Assembly: GCA_024138015.1 (NCBI GenBank)
Contig: JAMXBB010000008.1
Location: 44,481,892 to 44,545,891, forward strand
Reading direction: 5' to 3'
Length of the DNA: 64,000 nt
Origin: Lumnitzera littorea
Taxonomy: Eukaryota; Streptophyta; Magnoliopsida; Myrtales; Combretaceae
The notes beneath the pieces were generated by a model. It saw only the letters and a list, made by a program, of their open reading frames with translations, had not been told where the DNA came from and made no database searches. Shown piece after piece: positions 12,201 to 24,203 of the stretch. Both the position numbers and the translations under genes were made by a program. How positions within the stretch are numbered: position 1 is the stretch's first letter; the number at the start of each line of letters is the position of its first letter.

Positions 12201-15200
12201 CAGTTTTTTCCCTTACTTTTTTCCTTTGATAATTATAGATAGCCTGGCATTTTTCCCTGCCTAGAGGAACAGAATGAAGGCCTTAAATTCTTTAGGATAG
12301 ATCTACCATTTGAGATCCAAATTCTGTCCACCTGTTGTTTTGGAGTCCTTAAGTCATGCAATTTGTGACCCTTCTTGCAGTAGAAACATTCAACATTCAA
12401 TAGTCATGGTCAAAAATCCTAGACCGAATCATGTGCCTAAACAAATTGCTATTTTAGGCTGTAGGCTAGTGCTGTACTATTTGAATGTCGTGATACCCAT
12501 ACAGATCCTTCACTAATGAATTCATTCAATAAGTCATTATAAGAAAAATTAAACAATTTTACTTTATGCAGTTTCCTGCAGGAACCTTTTAAGTCTTTGC
12601 CTCTCTTGTGGACTACACATGATGATGCATTAGCTGTTCGCTTGAGAGACTACAATTCAAGTGGGCACATTGAACTTCTAAATGGTTGGAAAAAGTTTTT
12701 CAACCGGGCTTCTGCCGTTGTCTTCCCAAACTATGCTCTCCCTGTAAGTTTATATAACTAAGTGATTGGTCATATTGTTGCTGAGTCTAAATGCAGGATG
12801 TAGCAGGCATTAAAGAATAAAATGTTCTAAATAGTAATGGGGATTTGCTTGGTTCGATATTTTTTATTTATTATTATTATTATTATTTTTTGCATCTTCA
12901 CATTACCTTTTTATTTATTTTTCTTTTCCAACCTGCAATTAACTTAAGCTATATATAAGGGATCTTCATTTTGATGAATGCAAATTAGTTGGAGTTGACT
13001 GCCTTTTCATTCTATCTTTTCTTTTGTCAATCGGGAGTGTGGAGATTGGATTTTAATTGAAGGTTCTTTGACTTTATTCTTCTTTCCTTGATGCCAGATG
13101 ACCTTATCTGCTTTTGACAAGGGAAACTTCATTGTGATTCCGGGATCTCCTGCTGAAGTGTGGGAAGCAGATGCTTTGATCACTTTGCAAAATGACAACC
13201 TACGGAACCAGATTGGTCTTGGCCCTGATGATGTTGTAATCGCAATAGTTGGAAGTCACTTCATGTACAAGGGTTTGTGGCTGGAGCATGCCTTAGTATT
13301 ACGAGCTCTATTACCTCTTTTAGCTGAGTTCTCATCTGTTAACAGTTCTGATTCTTTCCTCAGAATCATTGTTTTGAGTGGAAATTCATTTAGTAACTAC
13401 AGTGTTGCTATAGAGGTAATCTTCTTTGCATATTTTTGAATTTATATAGTGAATTCTGCAGGCACATCGCTTTATGAATTTATTACCTAACAGTGTTAAT
13501 ACTTAATGTCCAGGCCATTGCTCATAATCTGGGATATCCGGTAGGCATTGTAGAGAACAAGGCAGTTGAGGATGCTGGTGGCATTTTGTGCACAGCCAAT
13601 CTTGTGATTTATGGTTCTTTCCTTGAGGAGCAGTCTTTTCCGGAATTATTATTGAAAGCCATGTGCTTGGGGAAGCCAATTGTTGCGCCCAAGCTCTCTA
13701 TGATCACGAAATATGTATGCATTTGATCAATCCAAATCTTATATCTCTCCAACAGTGCTGATGCATGTGCAATTGCTGTTTGGAATGATATGTAATCAGA
13801 AAATTTCCACAGCCAACAAATAAAAACTGACCTTGGATTTTGAAATTCCTCTCTACCTGTGCAAGTAGTTCTGGGAAGTAGACATCTTCAATTACTAGTC
13901 TTTTTTGATAAAGCTCCAATCTGTTTCTTGTCTGCTCCTTTACTCTTTATACTTGATGGAACTTACAACAAACCATGTTAGGCACAAATATGCATTTGAG
14001 ATTTTATTTTGTTAGCATGTCATTCCGAAAATCAACCTTTTAATTCAGAAAATATATATCTAGTTATCGTTTTATTGCCCCTTGGAAGAGTATCAGGTTG
14101 TTTTGGCTGCTTTCTAGGATTAGAAGCCTAGGCTTGGTTCGTATCATGATTGCCATTATTGCATGTGTTTCCACCTACACTTCTTTTAATTGAAACACTA
14201 GTGCCGCTTGGTCAAGGATTGTGAATTTTCCAATTTGTTATCGACGTATTTTGCATTAGGCAGTTGACTGACTTGGTGATAACAATTAGGTTGATGACAG
14301 GGTGAGTGGCTATCTCTTCCCCAAGGACAATCTCAACATGCTGACTGAAATTGTGAAGCATGTATTTTCAAGAGGGAAATTATCACCTTTAGCTCGCAAT
14401 ATTGCTTCAATGGGAAAAAGTACGGCCAGAAATCTCATGGCAACGGAAGCAGTTGATGGGTATTCTACGCTACTTGAAATTGTTCTGAAGCTCCCATCTG
14501 AGGTTGCCCCACCTAAGGCTGTTGCTGAAATCTCTCCTCAATCCAAGCAATCTTGGAAATGGGACTTGTTTGAAGCAGTGCCAAAGCCAGCTCCTTATAA
14601 CAGAACATCCAGAAGCTATAACTTTCTATACAAGGTTGAGGAAATGTGGGATCATACTCAAAGGGACAGCTTCACTAACCCAAGTGCTTTGGATGATTCT
14701 TTTTCATATACCATATGGGAGGAAGTAAAGAACTTTCAGGCTGTTCGTATCAGAAAGAAGAGAGAGGAAGATGAGGTACCAATGCCACCAAGTGTGGCTT
14801 TGTTTAGTTTAAAGATTAAAATTTTTTGTTTAATGTGCTTTGGTACTCCCTATTGTGATTTATTGCCTGGAAATTACAGCTAAAGGGTAGAACAGATCAA
14901 CCACATGGAACTTGGGAAGATGTATATAAAAGTGCCAAGAGGATTGATAGGTCTAAGAATGATCTGCATGAACGAGATGAAAGGGAGCTTGAAAGAACCG
15001 GTCAACCATTGTGCATCTATGAACCTTTCTTAGGGGAAGGGACATGGCCATTTTTGCATACTACTTCGCTTTACCGGGGAATTGGATTGGTGAGTTGTCT
15101 GCAGTTTTCATCTCCATTTCTTTCTAATGTAATTACCTATCCTCCCTTTACTAGAGCAAAAATATACATGTCAAATCCATGTGTTATAGTGAAAGTATTA

Positions 15201-17759
15201 TGCCTAGAAACCCATGGTTCTTTTAATTAGTCATTTGACCTCATTACATGTATGAATAAGGTAAAACATGCATCGGCCATAGGTATGAAGAACACATGTT
15301 AAACCTGTCATGTTAGATCTTTATGTGGGATGGTTGCATTAAATATCAGGCATTTGCTATTTAAGTATTGCTAACATGTCAATTTTTCAGTTCGCTAATC
15401 ACTCCTTCCAAGTATTCATTGGTGTAGTTACCAAAAATAATCTTTGGTTATATACACCTACATTCGTTTAACATTTTAAATGTAGCATTTGGATGCTCTT
15501 CAATCTTTTATTAAATAAATTTAAGATAAAAGGAGGGAGGAAAAACTCATTAAAAAGTTTAAAGAGATGAAACAGTGAGTGTATTTTAGGGAAAAATATT
15601 ACCATTATAAAAAGTATTCTAACACTTAGTATTATTATCTACTAGTTTAATCAGAGAACATGAGATCTATGAAATCTGTTAGTTTGGTCAAAGAGTAACC
15701 CAATGCTGTCACTTTTTTGAAACTTAAGGACTGCATATTCCAATGCTGTTGGTGGATCCATTGATATCATTTCCATTGAAAGAGATGTTCCTCATCATAT
15801 TTTATGGGTGGAAAATCTGGTTCTTGCAGTCAAGCAAGGGTCGAAGGCCTGGGGTTGATGATATTGATGCAGCTTCTCGTATTCCACTTCTCAACAATCC
15901 TTACTATCGAGATGTTTTGGGTGATTATGGAGCATATTTTGCAATTGCTAACAGAATTGATCACATCCACAAGAACTCTTGGATAGGATTCCAGTCTTGG
16001 AGAGCAACTGCTCGAAAGGTATGTGCGTCTATTGATGCTGGTAGTGTTAGACTGAAATCTGTTAGCTAGAGATTCAGTGTTTGTAAATGTTGGCAGGATT
16101 ATCCAAAAATATTTGTTCATAATCATGACGACTACTATTTGAGAATTTATTTCTATCAAGATATTTTCTCTTCACTCACTTGACCAAAAGAAGTCCCAAT
16201 ATGAGCCCCAATAATTCTGCTATTATCAAGTCTAGATAGCCCAATTTTTTGTAGTGGTCAAACCTCACCTACTGCTGGAGTCTCTTATAACCCCCCAGCT
16301 CCAGCCACTCCAACCTGGTGAGTCAAAGGCCTGTCTGTGTTTAGTTTAAATCGGTTTTCTGCAGGAAGGTTCCATCTAATGTTGATCACTTCTTGAGTTG
16401 TCACATACATTTGAGTAGACAGCAATCCTCTGTAGGATCTGATAGGAGAATGTGTATTACTGCCAATAAAGTGATCTTGACAATGTCTTTCTCCCTGAGA
16501 TTGTTGAAATATCTAGTCAAGCAGAGATGATTACATGAGCTTTTAGTGAGATACTTGTATTAAGTTATCTGATGTAGTTTGTCAACAGGCATCATTAACT
16601 AAGATTGCTGAAAGGGCGTTGCTTGATACTATTGAGAAAAGGAGGCATGGGGATGCACTTTACTTTTGGGTTCGCATGGATATGGATCCAAGAAACCCAT
16701 TGCAACAGGATTTTTGGTCCTTCTGTGATTCCATAAATGCTGGAAATTGCAGGCAAGTCCAGTGCAACCATTATCTTTTGTGTGTGCTGCCGGCTTTTTA
16801 ATGATCTAACCATTAACTCATCTGAATATTTGGTTGATTAAAGGTTTGCATTCTCAGAGGCTCTTAAGAAGATGTATGGCTTAAAAAGTGGTTTGGATGC
16901 TTTACCTCCCATGCCAACAGACGGTCGCACATGGTCGGTTATGCAGAGCTGGGCATTGCCAACTAGGTCTTTCCTAGAGTTTGTGATGTTTTCTAGGTAT
17001 GAAGGCTTTCTTAACGTTACCCATCGGTGCCAGGTTAAAAATCTTTTCTCATAACCTGGGACACGTTTTTTCAATGAGTCTAGAATATGCTGAGTTGTTG
17101 ATCTCTATTTTGCCTCATAAAGGATGTTTGTGGATGCATTGGATGCACAAATGTACGATGAGCATCATGTTAGCGGCAACTGTTATCTGAGTTTGTCCAG
17201 AGTAAGTCGTTCCCCTTGGCACGCTGTTGATTTCTTTGAAAAGATATGGCATCCTTCTTTGGTTATCCAATCACCATGGAAATCCATATTCTTAAGTCGT
17301 GATATAATCATGCAGGACAAACACTGCTATTCTAGGGTGCTTGAACTGCTCATCAATGTTTGGGCATATCATAGTGCAAGGCGGATGGTTTATGTGAACC
17401 CAGAAACCGGTTTAATGCAGGAGCAACATAAGTTACTTGATAGAAGACGCAAAATGTGGATAAAATGGTTCGATTACGCCACACTGAAGAATATGGACGA
17501 GGAATACGCTGAGGAATACGACTCCGAGCATCCCAAACGACGGTGGTTGTGGCCTTCCACTGGTGAAGTCTTCTGCCAAAGCGTATTAGAAAGAGAAAGA
17601 AACCGAAGACATAAACAGAAAGAAAAAAGAAAGCAACAAAGCAAGGCCAAACTTGATAGGATGAAACATCGCGCCAGGCAGAAAGTTATCGGCAAGTATA
17701 TAAAGCCGCCGCCCGAGGAGGAGATTGATAATTCAAACTCAACAACGGTAACTAAATAG
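9269..17759 (+). CDS. GT-B glycosyltransferase, type II membrane protein (At4g01210/At5g04480-like)
   Basis: Fourteen exons: 9269-9700, 10508-10594, 11064-11173, 11701-11751, 12572-12743, 13098-13415, 13514-13714, 14290-14775, 14880-15089, 15830-16018, 16589-16752, 16844-16996, 17123-17201, 17316-17759. They join in frame to 1,031 residues. The start is at 9269 (MGSLESG, as in relatives I recall); an ATG at 9263 would add two residues. Residues 1-45 are basic, 46-66 are a membrane anchor, and a lumenal stem follows, so a Golgi location is likely. Residues about 145-284 form the N-lobe (LPLLWTTHDD at about 235-244). About 328-490 form a GT4-type C-lobe, with VGSHFMYKG at 335-343 and SFPELLLKAM at 431-440; Lys438 sits where GT4 enzymes usually have the second Glu of E-x7-E. 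Residues about 520-1031 are a conserved region of unknown role, ending in a Lys/Arg-rich stretch (975-1014). Donor and acceptor sugars are unknown. Confidence 0.92.
16753..16843 (+). other. GC-AG intron (intron 11 of the glycosyltransferase gene)
   Basis: The exon ends AATTGCAG and the intron begins GCAAGT, a donor that matches the U2 consensus except for C at position 2. The acceptor is AAAG|G at 16842-16843. Joining AG|G gives Arg807 in NCRFAFSEALKKMYG. The nearest GT donor (GTCCAG, after GGCAA) would put a stop eight codons into the next exon. The 91-bp intron is therefore best read as a true GC-AG intron. Confidence 0.8.
17202..17315 (+). other. Stop-free 114-nt intron (intron 13 of the glycosyltransferase gene)
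   Basis: The donor GTAAGT at 17202 is a full consensus and the acceptor ATGCAG ends at 17315. The length is 38 codons exactly, and the frame through it has no stop, so retention would insert 38 residues between Arg884 and Asp885. Relatives I recall read straight from a CYLS-like segment to DKHCYSRV, so removal is the default reading. Confidence 0.7.
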
Positions 17760-18600
17760 TACAGCCATTCTATGATTACATAAACCGCATAGGTGTCGCA
17801 TACGTCTTTTAGAATAGGATTAAATCAAAATTCTTTTTGTTTTATTATTATTATTATTTTATTTTATTTTTTGAGATTTTAGAATCTATTTTTTTTGCCA
17901 GAGTGGATGTGCATGTATCAATTTGTATTACACATGTGATGGTGTTTCTCTGCTTGTAATTTGCACCCACCCTCTGGTAACAGATGATGATCCATTGTTG
18001 AGTGTATATTAATCCTCTTTTCTGACTGTTAAAAAATCTTCTCCATATGTGAACCTAATTACTAATTTCTTTTCCACAAGCAAAAGTGCTGCATCTCAGG
18101 AAGCATTAAGGATTTGGTCAATTTTGAGTTTGGTGAGGATTTAAGAGGATATTACTAGGATAAATTACAAATACATCAATTCATATGCTTTTGGCCTCTT
18201 GGTCCCCTTATCTTTGAAATTATCCATTTAGAATTAGATCCCCATATCTTGAATTTTAATACCTAGGAAAACAAAGATAAATAAGAAGCACACAAGATAG
18301 GCTACAAGACCGACAGAAACATCAAATTAATAAAAGAATGTCTGAGTCGATAAAATAGCCCTAAACTTCAAATGTGCTTCCAAGAAAAGAAAACAAGCGT
18401 TTTAGCGAGTGTATAAACTTGCAACATCAGCAGTCCAAGCTTGTACCTCCAACAGGCCGACCATTTCTCTCCTACCACATTTAGTAGTACGCTAGAGCTA
18501 TACCCTTCTTTTGCTTCCAACTTTGGCACCTTATTGATGAGGAGAGCAAAAAAAGAGAGAACGATGGGTTAAAAGGCCCATGTGAAGGCCGACGTAAAAA
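17760..18600. other. 3' UTR of the glycosyltransferase gene and spacer
   Basis: About 250-300 bases after the stop look like 3' untranslated sequence, with a TTATTATTATTATTTTATTT tract near 17842. From about 18150 (AGGATAAATTACAAATA) the sequence changes character and probably belongs to the repeat that precedes the LINE remnant. Confidence 0.45.
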
Positions 18601-18605
18601 AAACC

Positions 18606-20480
18606 CTAAATATCTCGTTTAGACTTCCATGGTACAATCAAGTGGACATGAGTTTCCTCTTCCTTTTTACAAAGGTAACAACATTTAGAATGAATTAAAC
18701 CCCACGTCATCAGCTTGTCCATCGCATAAGGTCTCTCTTGAGTGATTAGCCGTAAGATGAAAAGCATGCTTAGGCAATGAAAATTTGTTCCAACCCGTAC
18801 TATACCAGTCAACTTTTGGGGACTTCTCTCCAGTAAGCCATTTACATAGATTGATTCTTTGAAGATTTATTCTTCTGTATATTGGCTTATCATAAGAGGA
18901 CTAGTTGATTGTCCAATTGCTAACACTAGAGCTTATCTGCCTCCAAGTTTCTCCAAGTCAACTCCGTTAACCAATGAGCATAATCTACTCTCCTTAGAAA
19001 AATCAACCTCCATGGAGGTTCTCTCTCTCTCTCTCTAAATCAACTCATTAAAGGGCTCCTTGAATGCCATAGGTCATACAAAAAGAGATGAAAGGTTTGT
19101 CAACCTTAGGACTAAGTGAAAGGTAGGTAAAGTTGACTTTTGTAATTAAGCTAGACGTAGGAGGAAAAAAAATTTAACCCCTAAAGTTACCTCCTTCTCC
19201 AGGGGGGAAGCTTTATAGCCATCAAGGTTAGCGACTTTGTCCTTAGCAAGAGACCAATTCTCTTCATGTCCTCATTAGTAACTGAAGCAACTAGTCTCGA
19301 GCTTGTATGGTTACCACATCTCCTGACTAAGAAACAAAAATCAACACCATTTGACATAACATTAGAAATATCCTTTAATAGATTTTAGAAGTATTAAATT
19401 TCTTATGCCATTACTTGTTCACAAGAAGAAACACAATTGGCTTGATCAATCGAGAAAGAATATGACCCATTTGTTTAATTTTGTTATTAAAAAGATTCGA
19501 AGAAGTATTTGGAGTTATGGTACCCCTGATTAAGCTAAGTATTTGTATATTTCTAACGTAGAAAGACTCTTTAGTTATAGATCAGAAGTAGAACTCATGA
19601 CATAACTTCTTTTCTTGCTCCCCAATAGCTATAGAAGTGTTTGCTTTGATGGACTCTTGAATTTGGGACAAAACTTCTCTTACTACCTTAATATTTTATG
19701 AAAATTCAGCTTAATGTGACTTATTCAACTTCTTAAGGCTTTGAAGTTTCAACTTCGTTACTACTCTAAACATAGGAGTCCATCAACATTTGAGCTCTAA
19801 AACTCTTTAACAATATCTTTGAACTTTGGATGATATTTCCAAAAGCACTTGAAGAAACTCTTCCACTAACCTTAATTGGTATTAAGCTTGATAATTGGTG
19901 GGCTATGATCAGAAATGCTTGAAATAAGAACATGTACTTTGAGCATGGAAAGTTTTAATCTACTCATTGCTAATAAGCATACAATCAAGTTGGCAACAGA
20001 TTAGACATATTGTATTATGGTTGGCTTAAGCATAAAAAAGGCCAAAGACCCTTACATTAATTACTTCAACATAATAATAGACCTTACTAAGACACTCTAT
20101 ACCACTAGTTATACCATCATTTCTACTATTTCTTTCTTTAATGTCCTTACATAAATAAGCAAAGTCCCCTAAAATAAGTTAAAGACCATGTATAGATTGT
20201 TTTAACAATTTCAAGTCACTCCATTAGGGTTTTGTACCACTTTTTGTATTTAGAGCATATACAAAAGTGCTCCATAAAATCTTGTGTTCATTACAAAGAT
20301 GATAAATTTTATATATTTAGAGTGTATACAAAAGTGATCCACAAAATCTTATGTTCATGACAAAGACAATTAGCATAATGCATAGGTGATTAGTATTACT
20401 CAAAATTTGGATGTCCTATACACCTAAATGCCTATTCACCCCCATATGGCTAAAGGGGTAAGCTTCTATCTATCAAGAGA
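18606..20480 (-). mobile_element. Degenerate non-LTR retrotransposon (LINE), minus strand
   Basis: Reading the minus strand from high to low coordinates, an endonuclease comes first. STFVYALN and TFVYTLN lie near 20250-20380, LILGDF near 20160-20190 matches the GDFN motif, and SISDHSPPII near 19886-19920 matches the SDHSP motif. At 18606-18812 follows FILRLITQERPYAMDKLMTW, then CYLCKKEEETHVHLIV, the zinc-binding domain after the reverse transcriptase (zf-RVT). Only about 1.1 kb separates SDHSP from zf-RVT, too short for a full reverse transcriptase, so most of that domain is gone. Frameshifts are frequent. A basic ORF at 20949-21152 on the same strand might be a piece of the upstream ORF1, but I cannot show it. 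Confidence 0.75.
20250..20384 (+). repeat. 67-bp tandem duplication within the LINE remnant
   Basis: A unit beginning AGAGCATATACAAAAGTG at 20252 is followed by a second one beginning AGAGTGTATACAAAAGTG at 20319. Both contain TCCAYAAAATCTTRTGTTCA and a matching CAAAGA block. A 67-bp period shifts the LINE endonuclease frame, so the duplication arose after the element had lost function, or caused the loss. Confidence 0.75.
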
Positions 20481-23400
20481 GGAGGGTATGGCATTTTACC
20501 TTCATCTTTGAAATGTGAACTAAAGAAATATTTTGATTCGTATGATATTTATTTATTTTGTTAGTTTTTCTTCAAGCAAGTTTTTCTTTTTTCTTTTTTC
20601 CTTTTTAGCTACGAAGGTATCATAAATACGTACAAGGGAATGAGGTAACATAAACCTTTCAAAATTAAGTGGAAGATAACCTAAACTTTTCTCTCTCTCT
20701 CTCTTTTTTCTATCCCTTTTTTTCTTCTTCTTGACCATGCTTTAAGGCTCCTTTTAAACTAAATCAGCTGGAAGGTAAGAGTTAAGGTCAGGAGATGAAT
20801 TGGGATGGGTCTTTTTTATCACCAAAGGGGAGTCAAAGAGGGCCCCATGCATTGTAGACAAAAACATCTTAGAAATACTATACTTAGACTTTTAGGCTAG
20901 TCCCCCAAGTTGTTAGACTCAATAAGGAACTCTTCAATTGACCTCAAGCTAAAACTCCAATGGTGGAAACTCAAGGATAGGGCTCAAAAGAGAGGAACCA
21001 AAGCTAATCATATCTATGTTTAGTATAGAAACATTAGCTTTACGTTTTTTAGGAGCAACAGGTGCAAAGCTTTTTGCAAATTTGCCCTCAACATCTCTAA
21101 CCACAATGCCTTTATTTGACTTTAGAGGATCACATATGTTTCTCTTCATCACATTCTCTCCATGTTGACCTATAAGTTAGTCTCTATAATTCCCTCTTCT
21201 TACCTCTCAAAAAACTACCTTCCTTTCGTTCGTGCCTCAAATTTGATAGGTACAATAATCTTCTATGTGTCTTACTTAGGTAGTATATATTAAGACTTCC
21301 TACTATTACAGTAGGTTTCTATTGGTCCTAGTGAACAACTAAGACAGGGAGAGTTGAGTTAATTGTTTTGGAATTTTGATATTTAACTAATTTTTACTTT
21401 TTGATATTCAATAACATATACATATACTAAACTTATTTGTGATGCTTGATGTATCATAAATATTATTAAAGTTAGATAAGAGATATGCGAGTGAAAACCA
21501 ATTAATCACTTAGCAATTCTAACTTCTTAAATAGATTAACACATGTAATATGCTTTTGATTCCAAACTCCATTATGTATTGATGATTTTAATAAATCATG
21601 TAGTATAAAATCAATCAAGTAATCTATCATAGAAACAATAAATAAATTGCCGATAAATGAAAAAGTGTAGGTATCATAAAATTAGGCAATCATATATAAT
21701 GGTGCCATTTATGTAGTAGTTCACTTTTTTGGCCTACGGTTAGGGATCAAGTGCTCCATACTTAAGTTTTACTATTTGAAGAAAACTTGTACACAAAGGT
21801 TAATAGTTCTCATAATTTTGTCTTACCTGATCACAAGTTTATATAATCTCCTTCTTAAGTTCTTTTAAACAGTATCCCATTAATTTTTAGAGAGATTAGT
21901 AACTCTTTTTGAAGATTATAATATATTTTCTCACACTTTTATACAATGATCAGTAAAATGAAATTCTCAAGCTTTTGAGCTCAATCTCTCTAATCAAGTA
22001 AACATTTGTAAGCTCATCTAAATTGATGTCTCAGAAAAACTTATGTATCTCTTCCTTTTCTTTCCAATATAGTTTCTACACTTTTCTTTTTCCTTCTCAC
22101 TCTTCTCTTCATTTGATTACTTCTTCTTTAAATACTTATGCTTTCCAATGTTCAATTGTTCCCAATATAGGAATAGTCGTTGTATAGTTGTTGCATTTTC
22201 AAATGTTTGTGATCTTGTTGATTTGTATGTTTTGAGATATGCTAATCTATTATGTAATACTTTCCTCATAGTTTTGTCATATTCTTAGAAACTTCTATTA
22301 GTCCATTATGTCACAAGCTTCTAAAAACTTTAATACTATTGCATGAGTATCCCTTAACTAGTCTAAATATATTACTCAAATAAATCTCCACTGTGCTAGG
22401 TCTTAACCTGTTTTTATTATAATAATATTCTAATTACTTCTTACTTTTAAATCATCTTATGCTCTTTTAATCTCATCTATTAAGTTCTGTGCTTCTAATC
22501 TTATTTGTTGAGTTTTGCACTCCTAATAAGAGTTGTTTTATGATCATTTTTTTTCTTCCTTCATTAGAAAGTAATGTAGCTATGTCTTTGTTAGATAAGC
22601 TATTGATAGTTCTAGTTTTCGAATTAACATCCATTACTAATACTTATTTTCTAGTTTCTGATCCTTCATATAGCTTCTAATCTTGTCTTTGTTCATCATT
22701 CAACTTAAGTACCGTTAAGAATATATTTTTATGTTCTGCATATTAAGTAACTTGATTAATAATAATAAGATACCTTTTGTTCATTTTGATATACATTTTG
22801 TTATTATCAAAATACATTTCAAATTGGGGTTTATTATAAAAATTCCTTTCATTTGAGTTCATACACTAACAGTTTCTATCAAATTTTAGATTATGGAAAT
22901 CTTTCAATTAATCTTAGAAAACCAGTTGATTACTAATTGTTTGCAAATTAAATAGAGTTGAGCTTGAAAAGAGTTTCCAAAAGTCATGAAATATAGGTAC
23001 TAATCATCAATATAAATATCATGTCTCAAAAGAGCTCTAGAATACAACTAAGGATGTAGGCCCAAAACCATTAGTAATCTTAGCCCATATACGAGGGGTC
23101 CAAAAACATAATAGTTAAAAGTTTATAATAACAATTCTTAATAAAAGTCTAATAATAACAATATGATAGTATGGGTAAATGAATCAGATAGATGCAAAAT
23201 ATAGCTAACTCAATGATAGTAAAACATATTTTTAGTAACACAATCATCCCTACTATCTCTCATTCATCATCAAGTTCATAGCTTGTTGAATCATATGTAG
23301 AGTCTACATAGTAATTTGTAAAATTTTAAAAGTGAGCTCCAAGAGAACTTAGTATGTTACTAATCACAAGCATGCATGATATGTCACACTAGGGTTTATT

Positions 23401-24128
23401 TCTAAGGCAACAAGCATATTCATTTCATATACATTTGTATAATTAAGTGTAAATTAAATCGATCAACATGGAAGTACTTGTGACTCTAGGACAACATGAT
23501 GGGGAACATAGGGTAAGATTCTATTGGGCTTCTGAAGGTTGCATGAACATCCGGATTCCATGCATATCACCAAAAACCAAAAGTAATCTCTTACAAAGCT
23601 TACTACCATTGTTCAAACATTACCGACTACAATTTATCCATAACATATTATATGTATGTTCTATACAACTATACAATGTATGTTATAAGTTCTCTTCACT
23701 TTTAATGACCATTATCTTGATAGAGTTCTCTCTTATCAATTACTTGTTGAGCTATCATCAATGGCCTAAACGCCTAACCATTATGTCATCATGGAAGCTA
23801 ATACGCCACGTTAGGGTTAGATAAGGGCAATAGTATTGAGATGAGTCCAAACTTGCAGAAAGCTCGAAATGTTAGATGGAGAACATTTGAAACAAAAAGA
23901 GAAATAAGCAAACCACAAATGATTCTAAGGATATAATGCACCAAAGAACCTTGGTAGACTCATGAACTAGCTTAATATGATATACAAGTAGCTCAGTGAG
24001 GTCACTCGTCACCTAACTTTACTTAAGGGATAGAAAAAGAGTTAAAAAGGTAATAAGCAAGAAGCTTAACACCAAGAGGAAATTCAATGTATTCAAGAGT
24101 GATGATGATTGCGGTTGCTTACACGAGG
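20481..24128. other. Repeat-rich spacer, no recognisable gene
   Basis: The sequence is AT-rich with many short broken frames. The ORF at 23468-23824 starts with a plausible soluble segment but becomes hydrophobic and random, and I recognise no domain in it. Stretches near 21700-22100 and 23330-23620 have the style of degraded LTRs, but I found no paired ends. Confidence 0.4.
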
Positions 24129-24203
24129 GTATTTATAGTATAGTGGCAAGTATTCCCGCCTATCACTCGGGCAACCCAAGTTCTATCCTTGGCAACAGTG
24201 CCA
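24129..24203 (+). pseudogene. tRNA-Asp-derived pseudogene with encoded CCA
   Basis: TAGTATAGTGGCAAGTATTC followed by CCGCC is almost identical to the 5' half of nuclear tRNA-Asp. The anticodon loop CTATCAC has ATC where CTGTCAC (GTC) is expected. The T arm CCAAG-TTCTATC-CTTGG still pairs. The acceptor sequences GTATTTA and CAACAGT no longer pair well. Directly after the acceptor the DNA reads G-CCA (24200-24203). CCA is added to eukaryotic tRNAs after transcription, so this points to reverse transcription of a mature tRNA. Alternatively, the complementary strand holds a tRNA-Asp-type primer-binding site (TGGCACTGTTGCC), but the match continues through the D arm, far beyond a primer-binding site. 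Confidence 0.75.

Noticed and set aside
17474..17695. Minus-strand ORF within the last glycosyltransferase exon
   Set aside because: It is antisense to a conserved Lys/Arg-rich coding stretch, and its Leu/Phe/Cys content is what that complement would give.
24129..24203. A functional tRNA gene
   Set aside because: The acceptor stem is largely unpaired and the anticodon is altered from GTC to ATC.
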